Below are positions 32,007-39,505 of a DNA stretch of 46,048 nt, piece by piece. The notes beneath the pieces are model-generated. The model saw nothing but the letters and a program-made list of their open reading frames with translations. It did not search any database and had not been told where the DNA came from. The position numbers were made by a program, and so were the translations under genes. The DNA is from an uncultured Gemmiger sp. (GTDB lineage: Bacteria > Bacillota > Clostridia > Oscillospirales > Ruminococcaceae): contig CALXHO010000012.1 of the NCBI GenBank assembly GCA_944388125.1, positions 1-46,048 of the forward strand, written 5' to 3'. The stretch's first letter is position 1. Each line of letters opens with the position of its first letter.

Positions 32007-32989
32007 CACAGGATATACTGGCCGATCTTGTAGGAATCCAGATTGCCGCGCAGGAATTCGATGGTCTCGGCCAGACCTTCGGCAAAGGTGTACTTGGGCG
32101 CCCAGCCGGTCATGTTGCGCAGCTTGGTGGAGTCGCCCAGCAGGCGGTTGACCTCGCTCTTTTCGGGGCGCAGGCGCTCGGCCTCGCAGACGATCCTGGC
32201 GTTGGGGTTGATCTGGGCGATGAGCTCGTTGGCCAAATCACCGATGGAATGCTCCACACCGGTGGCGATGTTCAGTTCCTGGCCCACGGCGGCGTCGCAG
32301 TCGGCAATGGCCATGAAGCCGGCAGCGGTATCCTTGACATAGTTGAAGTCACGGGTGGGGTTCAGGTTGCCCAGTTTGAGCTCGGTCTGACCCGCCAGCA
32401 GCTGGGTGATGATGGTGGGGATGATGGCGCGGCCCGACTGACGGGGGCCGTAGGTGTTGAAGGGCCGGACAATGGACACCGGCAGATCAAAGCTGCGGTA
32501 GAAGCTCTCGGCCAGACGGTCGGCGCCGATCTTGGTGGCCGAGTAGGGGCTCTGGCCCTGGAAGGGATGGTGCTCATCGATGGGCACATACTGGGCGGTG
32601 CCGTAGACCTCACTGGTGGAGGTCACCAGCACGCGGGAGGTGCCCAGTTCCCGGGCGGCGTTGAGGACGTTGAGGGTGCCCTTGATGTTGGTGTCCACAT
32701 AGCTGTCCGGGCTGTGATAGGAGAAGGGAATGGCGATGAGGGCCGCCAGATGGAAGACCCGCTCCTGGCCGCGCATGGCGGTGCGGACGCCGTTGGGGTC
32801 ACGGATGTCGCCCATGAAGATGTCGATCTCATTTTTGATCTCGGGGGGCAGGGTGTCGATCCAGCCGCAGGACCCGAAGGAATTGTACAGGCAGAAGGCA
32901 CGGACCTTCTCGCCGCGCTTGACCAGCTCCTCCGTCAGGTGGCTGCCGATAAACCCGTCCGCGCCGGTGACCATAACCGTATGTGCCAT
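32006..32989 (-). CDS. legB: NAD-dependent nucleotide-sugar 4,6-dehydratase, LegB-type
   Basis: This 327-residue extended short-chain dehydrogenase makes a 4-keto-6-deoxy nucleotide sugar, for LegB from UDP- or GDP-GlcNAc. The cofactor loop is TGADGFIGSH (8-17). The catalytic segment TSTSEVYGTAQYVPIDE and YSATK (Tyr149, Lys153) follow, and NTYGPRQSGRAIIP is typical of the LegB group. The start follows AAAGGAGTAC. It heads the first glycan operon under a good promoter. The other legionaminic-acid genes (aminotransferase, synthase, cytidylyltransferase) are absent from the window, so the product may feed another 6-deoxy sugar. Confidence 0.85.
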   Translation of the reverse strand: MAHTVMVTGADGFIGSHLTEELVKRGEKVRAFCLYNSFGSCGWIDTLPPEIKNEIDIFMGDIRDPNGVRTAMRGQERVFHLAALIAIPFSYHSPDSYVDTNIKGTLNVLNAARELGTSRVLVTSTSEVYGTAQYVPIDEHHPFQGQSPYSATKIGADRLAESFYRSFDLPVSIVRPFNTYGPRQSGRAIIPTIITQLLAGQTELKLGNLNPTRDFNYVKDTAAGFMAIADCDAAVGQELNIATGVEHSIGDLANELIAQINPNARIVCEAERLRPEKSEVNRLLGDSTKLRNMTGWAPKYTFAEGLAETIEFLRGNLDSYKIGQYIL

Positions 32990-33062
32990 GTTTGTACTCC
33001 TTTATTTTTCAAACTGTCCGCCGTCAAAAGCGGATGATGTTCCATTGATATGGTTACAAAAT

Positions 33063-33091
33063 AGTATAACCGATTTTGGGTCGTATTTCAA
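33063..33091 (-). promoter_or_regulatory. Promoter of the legB glycan operon
   Basis: Minus strand: TTGAAA (rc of 33086-33091), 17 nt, TATACT (rc of 33063-33068), about 70 nt before legB. Confidence 0.75.
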
Positions 33092-33150
33092 CCGCGGCCC
33101 CCCCGGCCTGCTTCGCCTTGTAAAACTCCTGTAAGCCGGGGCAAATTCCT

Positions 33151-33179
33151 TTTGATTTTGCCGGGGAATGTGTTATACT
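33151..33179 (+). promoter_or_regulatory. Promoter of the DegV gene
   Basis: TTTGAT (33151-33156), 17 nt, TATACT (33174-33179) with an extended -10 TG (33171-33172). It is divergent from the legB promoter. Confidence 0.7.
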
Positions 33180-33281
33180 GAATTTATTGGACAAAATGGC
33201 GGTTTTGTACCGCTTTTGTTCCGCCGGGCCCTGTCCCGCGGGACACAAATCTATCCGGACGCCGGAGAAAGTGAGAGAACA

Positions 33282-34169
33282 ATGGCAAATTATATTCTGA
33301 GCTGCTGCTCCACCGCAGACCTGAGTGCCGAGCATTTCCGCTCCCGTGACATCCACTACGCCTGCTTCCATTATTACCTGAACGACAAGGCCTACCCCGA
33401 TGATCTGGGCCAGACCATGCCCCTGGATCACTTCTACGCCGCCATGGTCAACGGCGCCTCCACCCGCACCTCCCAGATCAATGCCGACGAGTTCGTGGAG
33501 TATTTCACCCCCTTCCTGGAGCAGGGGCTGGACATTCTGCATCTGTGCCTGTCCAGCGGCATTTCCGGCGTGGTCAACTCCGCCAACCTGGCCCGCCAGG
33601 AACTGCAGGAAAAGTACCCCGACCGCAAAATCTACATTGTTGACTCCCTGTCCGCCTCCTCCGGCACCGGCCTGTTCGTGGACAAGCTGGCCGATCTGCG
33701 GGACGCCGGCATGTCCATCGACGCCCTCTACCAGTGGGCCATGGACAACCGCCTCATGCTCCATCACTGGTTCTTCTCCAGCGATCTGACCTTCTTTGTC
33801 AAGGGCGGACGCATCACCAAGGCAGCCGGCTGGTTCGGCACTGCCCTCAAGATCTGTCCCCTGCTCAACGTGGACTATATGGGCCGCCTGATCCCCCGCC
33901 AGAAATGCCGCGGCAAAAAGCGCGCCATTGAGGAGATTGTGAAAAAGATGGAACAGCATGCCCAGGACGGTCTCAACTACTCGGGCAAGTGCTACATCTC
34001 CCAGTCCGCCTGCCTGGAGGACGCCAAGGCCGTCGCTGCCCTGGTAGAGGCACGCTTCCCCAAGCTGGACGGCAAGGTCGTCATCAACAACATCGGCACC
34101 ACCATCGGCAGCCACACCGGCCCCGGCACTGTGGCGCTGTTCTTCTGGGGCGATGAGCGCAAGGACTGA
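33282..34169 (+). CDS. DegV-family fatty-acid-binding protein
   Basis: This 295-residue cytosolic protein of the DegV/FakB family binds fatty acids in a pocket between two domains and presents them to a fatty-acid kinase. Conserved features are SCCSTADLSAEHF at the N terminus, LCLSSGISGVVNSANLA (the ligand Ser-rich loop), VDSLSASSGTGLFV, and FVKGGRITKAAGWFGTAL in the second domain. The start follows GAGAAAGTGAGAG, and the promoter at 33151 leaves a leader of about 95 nt. No kinase gene is adjacent, so it may serve a FakA encoded elsewhere. It ends at a terminator. Confidence 0.9.
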   Translation: MANYILSCCSTADLSAEHFRSRDIHYACFHYYLNDKAYPDDLGQTMPLDHFYAAMVNGASTRTSQINADEFVEYFTPFLEQGLDILHLCLSSGISGVVNSANLARQELQEKYPDRKIYIVDSLSASSGTGLFVDKLADLRDAGMSIDALYQWAMDNRLMLHHWFFSSDLTFFVKGGRITKAAGWFGTALKICPLLNVDYMGRLIPRQKCRGKKRAIEEIVKKMEQHAQDGLNYSGKCYISQSACLEDAKAVAALVEARFPKLDGKVVINNIGTTIGSHTGPGTVALFFWGDERKD

Positions 34170-34229
34170 TTTTCCCCTGCCCTCTCCCTGCTTTTCCGGC
34201 TTGCCGCCGGCGTATCCAATTGGCTTTTC

Positions 34230-34268
34230 GGCCGTCTGCCTCTGTCTCACAGGGCAGGCGGCCTTTTT
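34230..34268 (+). terminator. Terminator of the DegV gene
   Basis: Arms GGCCGTCTGCC (34230-34240) and GGCAGGCGGCC (34253-34263) form an 11-bp stem with one mismatch-like G-U pair, followed by TTTTT. Confidence 0.8.
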
Positions 34269-34292
34269 GCTGCCCCTTGTGCAAAGTTTCTG

Positions 34293-34366
34293 TTGACAAG
34301 GCCTCAGGCAGTGTGTATACTCAGAATTGACAAGTATAGTTGTCAATTTGACAGTTTTTCTTGTCA
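34293..34366 (+). promoter_or_regulatory. Promoter and tandem operators of the XRE operon
   Basis: TTGACA (34293-34298), 17 nt, TATACT (34316-34321). Immediately downstream, TTGACAA (34327-34333) and TTGTCAA (34340-34346) form a perfect 7-bp inverted repeat. A second, weaker copy, TTGACA (34348-34353) with TGTCA (34362-34366), follows at once. The placement over the transcription start fits autorepression by the XRE protein. Confidence 0.7.
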
Positions 34367-34383
34367 CGACAGGAGGGTATCCC

Positions 34384-34605
34384 ATGCCGCTGTACAACCA
34401 TCTCAAGGAGTATCGCGCCCGGCTGGGGGTCAACCAGCAGCAGATGGGCGCCATGGCCGGGGTTTCCCGGCAGACCATCAGCCAGATCGAGCGGGGGGAT
34501 TACTCCCCGTCGGTCACGCTGGCGCTCAAGCTGGCCAAACTCTGCGGCGCCACCGTGGAGGATCTTTTCCGCTATGAGGAGGAACCGTCGGATGAAACAA
34601 AGTAA
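34384..34605 (+). CDS. XRE-family helix-turn-helix regulator
   Basis: This 73-residue protein is almost entirely one Cro/C1-type helix-turn-helix: LKEYRARLGVNQQQMGAMAG, then VSRQTISQIERGDYSPSV and LALKLAKLCGATVEDLF, the YozG/YgzD type. The start follows AGGAGGGTATCCC; an in-frame extension to 34327 begins in the operator. It overlaps the following membrane-protein gene by 14 nt, so the two are made together. Tandem operators at its promoter suggest autorepression. Confidence 0.9.
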   Translation: MPLYNHLKEYRARLGVNQQQMGAMAGVSRQTISQIERGDYSPSVTLALKLAKLCGATVEDLFRYEEEPSDETK

Positions 34606-35389
34606 GCTGCAGGACCCGGTCACCCGGGACAACCGCAAAAGCTGGCCCAAATTTGTGGCCGTTCTCATTGTCGCGCTGTTTGCGGGCGGGGCGCTGGGCA
34701 CTGCCGTCACCTGGATCATGGAAAATCCTTCGCTGGATGAAGTCATCCGTCATCTGGGTGTGGCTCTGGGTGCCTGCGCCCCCTGGATCGTGCTGTGCGC
34801 CCTGCTGTTCTGGGCGGGCAGCATGGTCTGCTACCGCCGGGGCAAGGCCGCCTTTGCCTCCTGGGACGGCGAGGACGAGGACGTGCCGGAATCCGCCGAG
34901 CATCTGCTGTCCTGGAGCATCCTCTGGGCGACGGCTGCCCAGTTCTTTGCCTTCGGGGGCTTCTCGGTGGTGGTATCCCTGATTCCTCTGGGCTATGCGG
35001 ACTATCTTTCTCTGCTGGCGGCCATCGTCGGGCTTCTGGCGGTCACCTTCCTCGTTCTGTTCACCCAGCAGCGGGTGGTCGACCTGACCCGGCGCATCAA
35101 CCCCGAAAAGCAGGGCAGCGTCTACGATTTCAAGTTTCAGAAAAAATGGCTGGCCAGCTGTGACGAGGCCGAGCGCCAGCGCATCGGTCAGGCCGCCTAT
35201 TCCAGTTTTCTTGTGACCTCCCGGACCGCCATGGTTGTCTGGATCGTGATGGTGCTTGTCAACCTGTACCTGCCCATCGGCCCCCTGCCGGTGCTGGCCG
35301 CCCTGATCCCCTGGGGTGTGGGGCAGATCTCCTACCTGGTCGCCTGCCTGAAAATGGAGCGTTCCCAGGCTGCCCCCTCCAAAGAGTAA
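34592..35389 (+). CDS. DUF3169-like membrane protein paired with XRE regulator
   Basis: This 265-residue protein has six hydrophobic segments in three pairs (about 20-70, 105-150, 205-255) separated by charged loops such as CYRRGKAAFASWDGEDEDVPES and VDLTRRINPEKQGSVYDFKFQKKWL. The architecture and its place right behind a small XRE regulator match the DUF3169 group of Firmicutes membrane proteins, whose function is not known. The start at 34592 follows GAGGAGGAACC and lies inside the XRE gene. The gene ends at a terminator. Confidence 0.7.
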   Translation: MKQSKLQDPVTRDNRKSWPKFVAVLIVALFAGGALGTAVTWIMENPSLDEVIRHLGVALGACAPWIVLCALLFWAGSMVCYRRGKAAFASWDGEDEDVPESAEHLLSWSILWATAAQFFAFGGFSVVVSLIPLGYADYLSLLAAIVGLLAVTFLVLFTQQRVVDLTRRINPEKQGSVYDFKFQKKWLASCDEAERQRIGQAAYSSFLVTSRTAMVVWIVMVLVNLYLPIGPLPVLAALIPWGVGQISYLVACLKMERSQAAPSKE

Positions 35390-35398
35390 ACTGAATCC

Positions 35399-35434
35399 CG
35401 CCGGACCGGCTTACCGCCGTCCGGCGTTTTTTGT
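35399..35434 (+). terminator. Terminator of the XRE operon
   Basis: The stem CGCCGGAC (35400-35407) / GTCCGGCG (35420-35427) is followed by TTTTTT. Confidence 0.75.
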
Positions 35435-35473
35435 GCCCGTTCTTCTGCCGGGCAGGAAACTTTGTCCGGGCAG

Positions 35474-35502
35474 TTGAAACATTTGTGCAAAAACGGTACA
35501 AT
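35474..35502 (+). promoter_or_regulatory. Promoter of the PfkB kinase gene
   Basis: TTGAAA (35474-35479), 17 nt, TACAAT (35497-35502). Confidence 0.7.
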
Positions 35503-35596
35503 AAAGGTGCATATTAACGGTTTCGCAGGCTGCGGCAGCGGGATAAAACGGTTTTCGTCCTTCTGCTGCGGCCCCGTATTTCGAGGAGGTCAATCC

Positions 35597-36682
35597 ATGG
35601 AACACTACAATCCTCTGCTGCGCGGCAACAGTTCCAAAAAGTTCATCACCATCGGGGAGATCATGCTCCGCCTCACCCCGCCCAACTACGAGAAGATCCG
35701 CATGGCCAGCAACTTTGAGGCCAGCTACGGCGGCAGCGAGGCAAACATCGCCCTGGCCCTGGCCAACCTGGGCATCGACAGCACCTTCTTCAGCGTGGTG
35801 CCCAACAACAGTCTGGGCAAGAGCGCGGTGCGCTGGCTGCGCTCCAACGACGTCCACTGCACCCCCATGATCCTCTCCACCCCGGAGGAGACTCCCACCC
35901 ACCGGCTGGGTACCTACTATCTGGAGACCGGCTACGGAATCCGTGCCAGCAAGGTCACCTACGACCGCAAGCACAGCGCCTTCACCGAGTACGACTACTC
36001 CGCCGTGGATCTGGACGCCCTGCTGGACGGATACGACTGGCTGCATCTGAGCGGCATCACCCCGGCGCTGGGTCCCAACTGCCGCCAACTCATCACCGAC
36101 AGCCTGAAGGTTGCCCAGGCCAAGGGCCTGACCATCAGCTTTGACGGCAACTTTCGCAGCGCCCTCTGGACCTGGGAGGAGGCCCGGGACTACTGCACCC
36201 AGTGCCTGCCCTATGTCAATGTACTGTTCGGCATCGAGCCCTATCACCTGTGGAAGGATGAGAACGACCACTCCAAGGGCGACTGGAAGGACGGCGTTCC
36301 CCTGCAGCCCAACTATGAGCAGGAGGACGAGGTGTTCCAGCACTTCATCGAGCGGTACCCCAACCTTACCTGCATTGCCCGCCATGTGCGGTATGCCCAT
36401 TCCGGCTCGGAGAACAGCCTCAAGGCCTACATGTGGTACGAGGGCCACACCTTTGAGAGCAAGCTGTTCACCTTCAACATCCTCGACCGCGTGGGCGGCG
36501 GCGATGCCTTCGCCAGCGGCCTGATCTACGCCATGATGAACAACTACAAGCCCATGGACATGATCAACTTTGCGGTGGCCAGCAGCGCCATCAAGCACAC
36601 CATCCACGGCGACGCCAACATCACCGACGACGCCAACTCCATCCGTGAGCTGATGAACATGAACTACGACATCAAGCGCTGA
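35597..36682 (+). CDS. PfkB-family sugar kinase, 2-keto-3-deoxygluconate kinase type
   Basis: This 361-residue ribokinase-like enzyme phosphorylates a sugar or sugar acid. The N terminus reads FITIGEIMLRLTPPNYEKIR, then ASYGGSEANIALALANLG for substrate binding, as in KdgK. The C-terminal signature is DRVGGGDAFASGLIYA, with catalytic Asp303. The start at 35597 follows GAGGAGG. If it is a KDG kinase, its product 2-keto-3-deoxy-6-phosphogluconate would enter the uronate / Entner-Doudoroff route, but the aldolase and other uronate genes are not nearby. Confidence 0.85.
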   Translation: MEHYNPLLRGNSSKKFITIGEIMLRLTPPNYEKIRMASNFEASYGGSEANIALALANLGIDSTFFSVVPNNSLGKSAVRWLRSNDVHCTPMILSTPEETPTHRLGTYYLETGYGIRASKVTYDRKHSAFTEYDYSAVDLDALLDGYDWLHLSGITPALGPNCRQLITDSLKVAQAKGLTISFDGNFRSALWTWEEARDYCTQCLPYVNVLFGIEPYHLWKDENDHSKGDWKDGVPLQPNYEQEDEVFQHFIERYPNLTCIARHVRYAHSGSENSLKAYMWYEGHTFESKLFTFNILDRVGGGDAFASGLIYAMMNNYKPMDMINFAVASSAIKHTIHGDANITDDANSIRELMNMNYDIKR

Positions 36683-36724
36683 GTGTTTTTGGCCCGCCGG
36701 ATTTTCAACAATTCCACAAAAACT

Positions 36725-36768
36725 GCCGCCCGCAGCGGGGAAGTTTCCCTGCCGCGGGCGGCGTTTTT
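36725..36768. terminator. Bidirectional terminator between kinase and glycan operon
   Basis: Arms GCCGCCCGC (36725-36733) and GCGGGCGGC (36754-36762) form the outer stem and GGGGAA/TTTCCC the inner stem, with T residues on both outgoing strands. It ends the PfkB gene and the minus-strand glycan operon. Confidence 0.8.
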
Positions 36769-36786
36769 CTATGGATTACAGCCGGA

Positions 36787-38649
36787 TCACAGATCCATCC
36801 CGGCCCGCTTGAGGTTGCGCAGGTCGGCGCTCTCCCGGAAATCCTCATAGTCCAGGGAGAGGGACGGGCTGTAATAGGGATCGTGAAGGATGTTTTCCCG
36901 GCCGTGACGGGCGTACAGACGGGCGCGCTCGGCGTCAAACCGGGCCTTTTTGACCGGGTCCTTTTCGTCGGAGCCCCGGCTCTTGCTCTCATAGTGGCAG
37001 AGCTCGGCGTAGGGGGTCCAGACGATGCGCCAGCCTGCCTCCCGGATGCGCAGGCAGAAATCCACATCATTGAAGGCGACGGTGAATTCCTCGTCCAGGC
37101 CGTTCAACTCGTCGTAAACTTCCGCGCGGACCAGCAGACAGGCGGCCGTCACGGCGGAGTAGTCCTGCACCGTGGCCAGGCGGAACATATAGCCGCTGGC
37201 CCCCCGGCGATGATACTTGTGGCTGTGCCCCGCATAGCCCCCCAGCCCGGTGATGACCCCCGCATGCTGGATGGTGTCGTCGGGATAGTAGAGCATGGCC
37301 CCGCAAGCCGCCACCCCGGGCTGGATGGCCTCCCCCACCATCTCCCCCAGCCAGTCGTGGCTGAGGATCTCCACGTCGTTGTTCAGCAGCAGCAAAAGTT
37401 CTCCCTTTGCCGCCCTGCGACCGAAGTTGTTGATGGCCGAGAAGTTGAACCCGCCCTGATACTGCACCACACGGCAGCCCTCATACCGCTGGGGCAGCGC
37501 CTTGTAGTAGTCGAAGGTGGCAGGGTCGGTGGAGTTGTTCTCGATGATGATGACCTCGAACCGGTCATAGTTGGTCCGGGCATAAAGGCTGTGCAGGCAC
37601 TTTTCCAGATCGTCGGTGTGGTCCTTGTTGGGGATGAGGATGCTGACCAGGGGCAGCGGGTCGGGCAGCTCCCAGCGCACATGGCAGAGGCCGGAGAACT
37701 TGCCCTCCTCCACGCTGCCTTTCCGGCCGGTAGCAGCCAGATGGTCGCTCACCGCACGCTGGGCCGCCTGCACCACGTAGGGCTTGGCCCCCGTGCCGCC
37801 GCTGGTGGATGCGGCATGCACCCGCCAGTAGTAGAGCACCTGGGGCAGATGCACCGGTGCGGCTGCCGGGTCCTCCCGCTGCATCTCGTCGATCATGCGC
37901 AGGAAGAGGTCGTGGTCCTGGGCGCCGTCGCAGGCGGGGCGCTCCCCGCCCACCGCGTCGAACAGGGACTTTTCAAACACCGCCAGATGGCAGATATAGT
38001 TGCAGGCCATGAGGTATTCCGGGGCGTAGTCCGGCTTGAAGTGTCCCACCCAGGCATCCTTGGGCGTGCGGCGGAACAGCGCCTCGTCGCTGTACAAAAA
38101 CCGGGGCTTTTCCCCCGCAGCCTCCCCCTGCGCGATGGCCCGGCCCATGGTGTAGACTGCATGGGGGGCCAGCTCGTCGTCGTGGTCGGCCAGGGCCAGA
38201 TAAGGCCCGTCGGCCAGCTGGGCGGCGGCGTTGGTGTTGGCGGCGATCCCGGCATTTTCGATCTTGCGGTAGCGGATGCGGGGGTCGCTCTCGGCACGGC
38301 GGCGGACGATCTGCCCCACATAGGCATGGGCATCATCCGAGGCATCGGCCAGGCAGAGCTGCCACTTGCCGCAGGTCTGGGCCTGCACGCTGTTCAGAAA
38401 CCGCTCCAGATATTTGGGCGGGGTGTTGTACAGCGGCGTCAGGATGCAGATGACCGGGAACTCGGAGGTATCCTCCGCCCGCTGGGCCGCCAGGGCTTTC
38501 TGGGCAGGCAGATACCGCCCCCGACGGGGCAGCAGCCGCCGGGCCGCAAAGCCTGCCGCCCGCTGCAGCATGGCACCCGCCCCCTGCTCTTTGGTCAGGG
38601 TGCGTGCGTAGCCGAACAGTTCCCGCATACGTTTGAGCTTCAGGTTCAT
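36787..38649 (-). CDS. Tandem family 2 glycosyltransferase (two GT2 domains)
   Basis: This 620-residue protein contains two GT-A family 2 domains. The first (about 60-290) has CILTPLYNTPPKYLERFLNS, ADHDDEL and CDGAQDHDLFLR. The second (about 330-590) has SILIPNKDHTDDLEKCL, LLLLNNDVEILS and AFNDVDFCLRIREAG. Two domains usually mean alternating addition of two sugars or linkages, as in rhamnan and O-antigen synthases. It is a paralogue of the protein at 39506-41383. It overlaps the DUF975-like gene by 4 nt (ATGA). It is the last gene of the export operon. No ribosome site is needed if translation is coupled. Confidence 0.9.
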   Translation of the reverse strand: MNLKLKRMRELFGYARTLTKEQGAGAMLQRAAGFAARRLLPRRGRYLPAQKALAAQRAEDTSEFPVICILTPLYNTPPKYLERFLNSVQAQTCGKWQLCLADASDDAHAYVGQIVRRRAESDPRIRYRKIENAGIAANTNAAAQLADGPYLALADHDDELAPHAVYTMGRAIAQGEAAGEKPRFLYSDEALFRRTPKDAWVGHFKPDYAPEYLMACNYICHLAVFEKSLFDAVGGERPACDGAQDHDLFLRMIDEMQREDPAAAPVHLPQVLYYWRVHAASTSGGTGAKPYVVQAAQRAVSDHLAATGRKGSVEEGKFSGLCHVRWELPDPLPLVSILIPNKDHTDDLEKCLHSLYARTNYDRFEVIIIENNSTDPATFDYYKALPQRYEGCRVVQYQGGFNFSAINNFGRRAAKGELLLLLNNDVEILSHDWLGEMVGEAIQPGVAACGAMLYYPDDTIQHAGVITGLGGYAGHSHKYHRRGASGYMFRLATVQDYSAVTAACLLVRAEVYDELNGLDEEFTVAFNDVDFCLRIREAGWRIVWTPYAELCHYESKSRGSDEKDPVKKARFDAERARLYARHGRENILHDPYYSPSLSLDYEDFRESADLRNLKRAGMDL

Positions 38650-39461
38650 ACCAATCCCTCTGTGGAAGAAAATTCCTGTTGGATCCCGTCAAAATAGCTG
38701 GCGGCGAAGGCCAAGGCCCCCATGGTGTAAAAAGGCGCTGCCGCGTTGAGGAAAATGCGCACCGTCACCGCCACCGACAGGGCCGTGGAGGCATCCATGC
38801 CCGCCCCGGCAATGAGCGCATCCGCCGCGCTGCCCGCCGCGGCCACCGGCAGATAGCACAGCAGCAGCCCGATGCCGAACCGCACCGCATATCCGAAGGT
38901 GCCGCGGGTCCTCTCCATGGACAATTTGATTGCCTGGGAGAGGGTCCGGGCCCGTCCGGTAAGCCAGCTGTATTCCAGCAGGCTGAACCGATAGAGATAC
39001 CACACCCGCACCAGCAACATGCCCACCGAGACCGACAGGCTCAGGGTCATCTGGTTGGGGTTCTGGTCGGCGGACTGGGACAGCCCCGCCACCGCCACAG
39101 CGGCAAGCAGGGCCAGCAGCTCGATGCCCAGGGCGGGCAGGCCCAGCAGCAGCGCCTGGCCGCAGGTACGGAGAGACTTGACCCCGCACAGCAGCAGCCC
39201 GGGACGGGGCTGGCCGCCGCAGAGAGCCTCCAGACAGGCACGGTACAGCCCCAGCACCAGTACGGGATAGAGCAAAAAGCTCAGGCCCAGTCTGGGGGCC
39301 GTGGGCAGCAGGTAGATCATCTGATTGAGGATGCCCACCCCTGCCCCCAGCAGGGCCAGGGGCACAAACTGACGGCGGTAGGTCGTCCAGGCACAGCCCA
39401 GAAGCGCCTCCACCCTGGCGGAGGGAACCCGGTTTTTGTTGGCGGTATCGTTTTGCGGCAT
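38646..39461 (-). CDS. DUF975-like polytopic membrane protein
   Basis: This 271-residue protein has about six hydrophobic segments and a cytosolic start with ARVEALLGCAWTTYRRQF. The central part, SLLEYSWLTGRARTLSQAIKLS, recalls DUF975-type integral membrane proteins of Firmicutes, which have no defined role. The match is by general layout only. The start has GGAGAACAG upstream. It lies between two paralogous double-GT2 genes and overlaps the downstream one by 4 nt, which suggests a role with them in polymer assembly or anchoring. Confidence 0.6.
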   Translation of the reverse strand: MPQNDTANKNRVPSARVEALLGCAWTTYRRQFVPLALLGAGVGILNQMIYLLPTAPRLGLSFLLYPVLVLGLYRACLEALCGGQPRPGLLLCGVKSLRTCGQALLLGLPALGIELLALLAAVAVAGLSQSADQNPNQMTLSLSVSVGMLLVRVWYLYRFSLLEYSWLTGRARTLSQAIKLSMERTRGTFGYAVRFGIGLLLCYLPVAAAGSAADALIAGAGMDASTALSVAVTVRIFLNAAAPFYTMGALAFAASYFDGIQQEFSSTEGLV

Positions 39462-39505
39462 GGCCCTGTTCTCCTTTGTCTCGGGAGGTTGAACGGTACA
39501 GCGGC

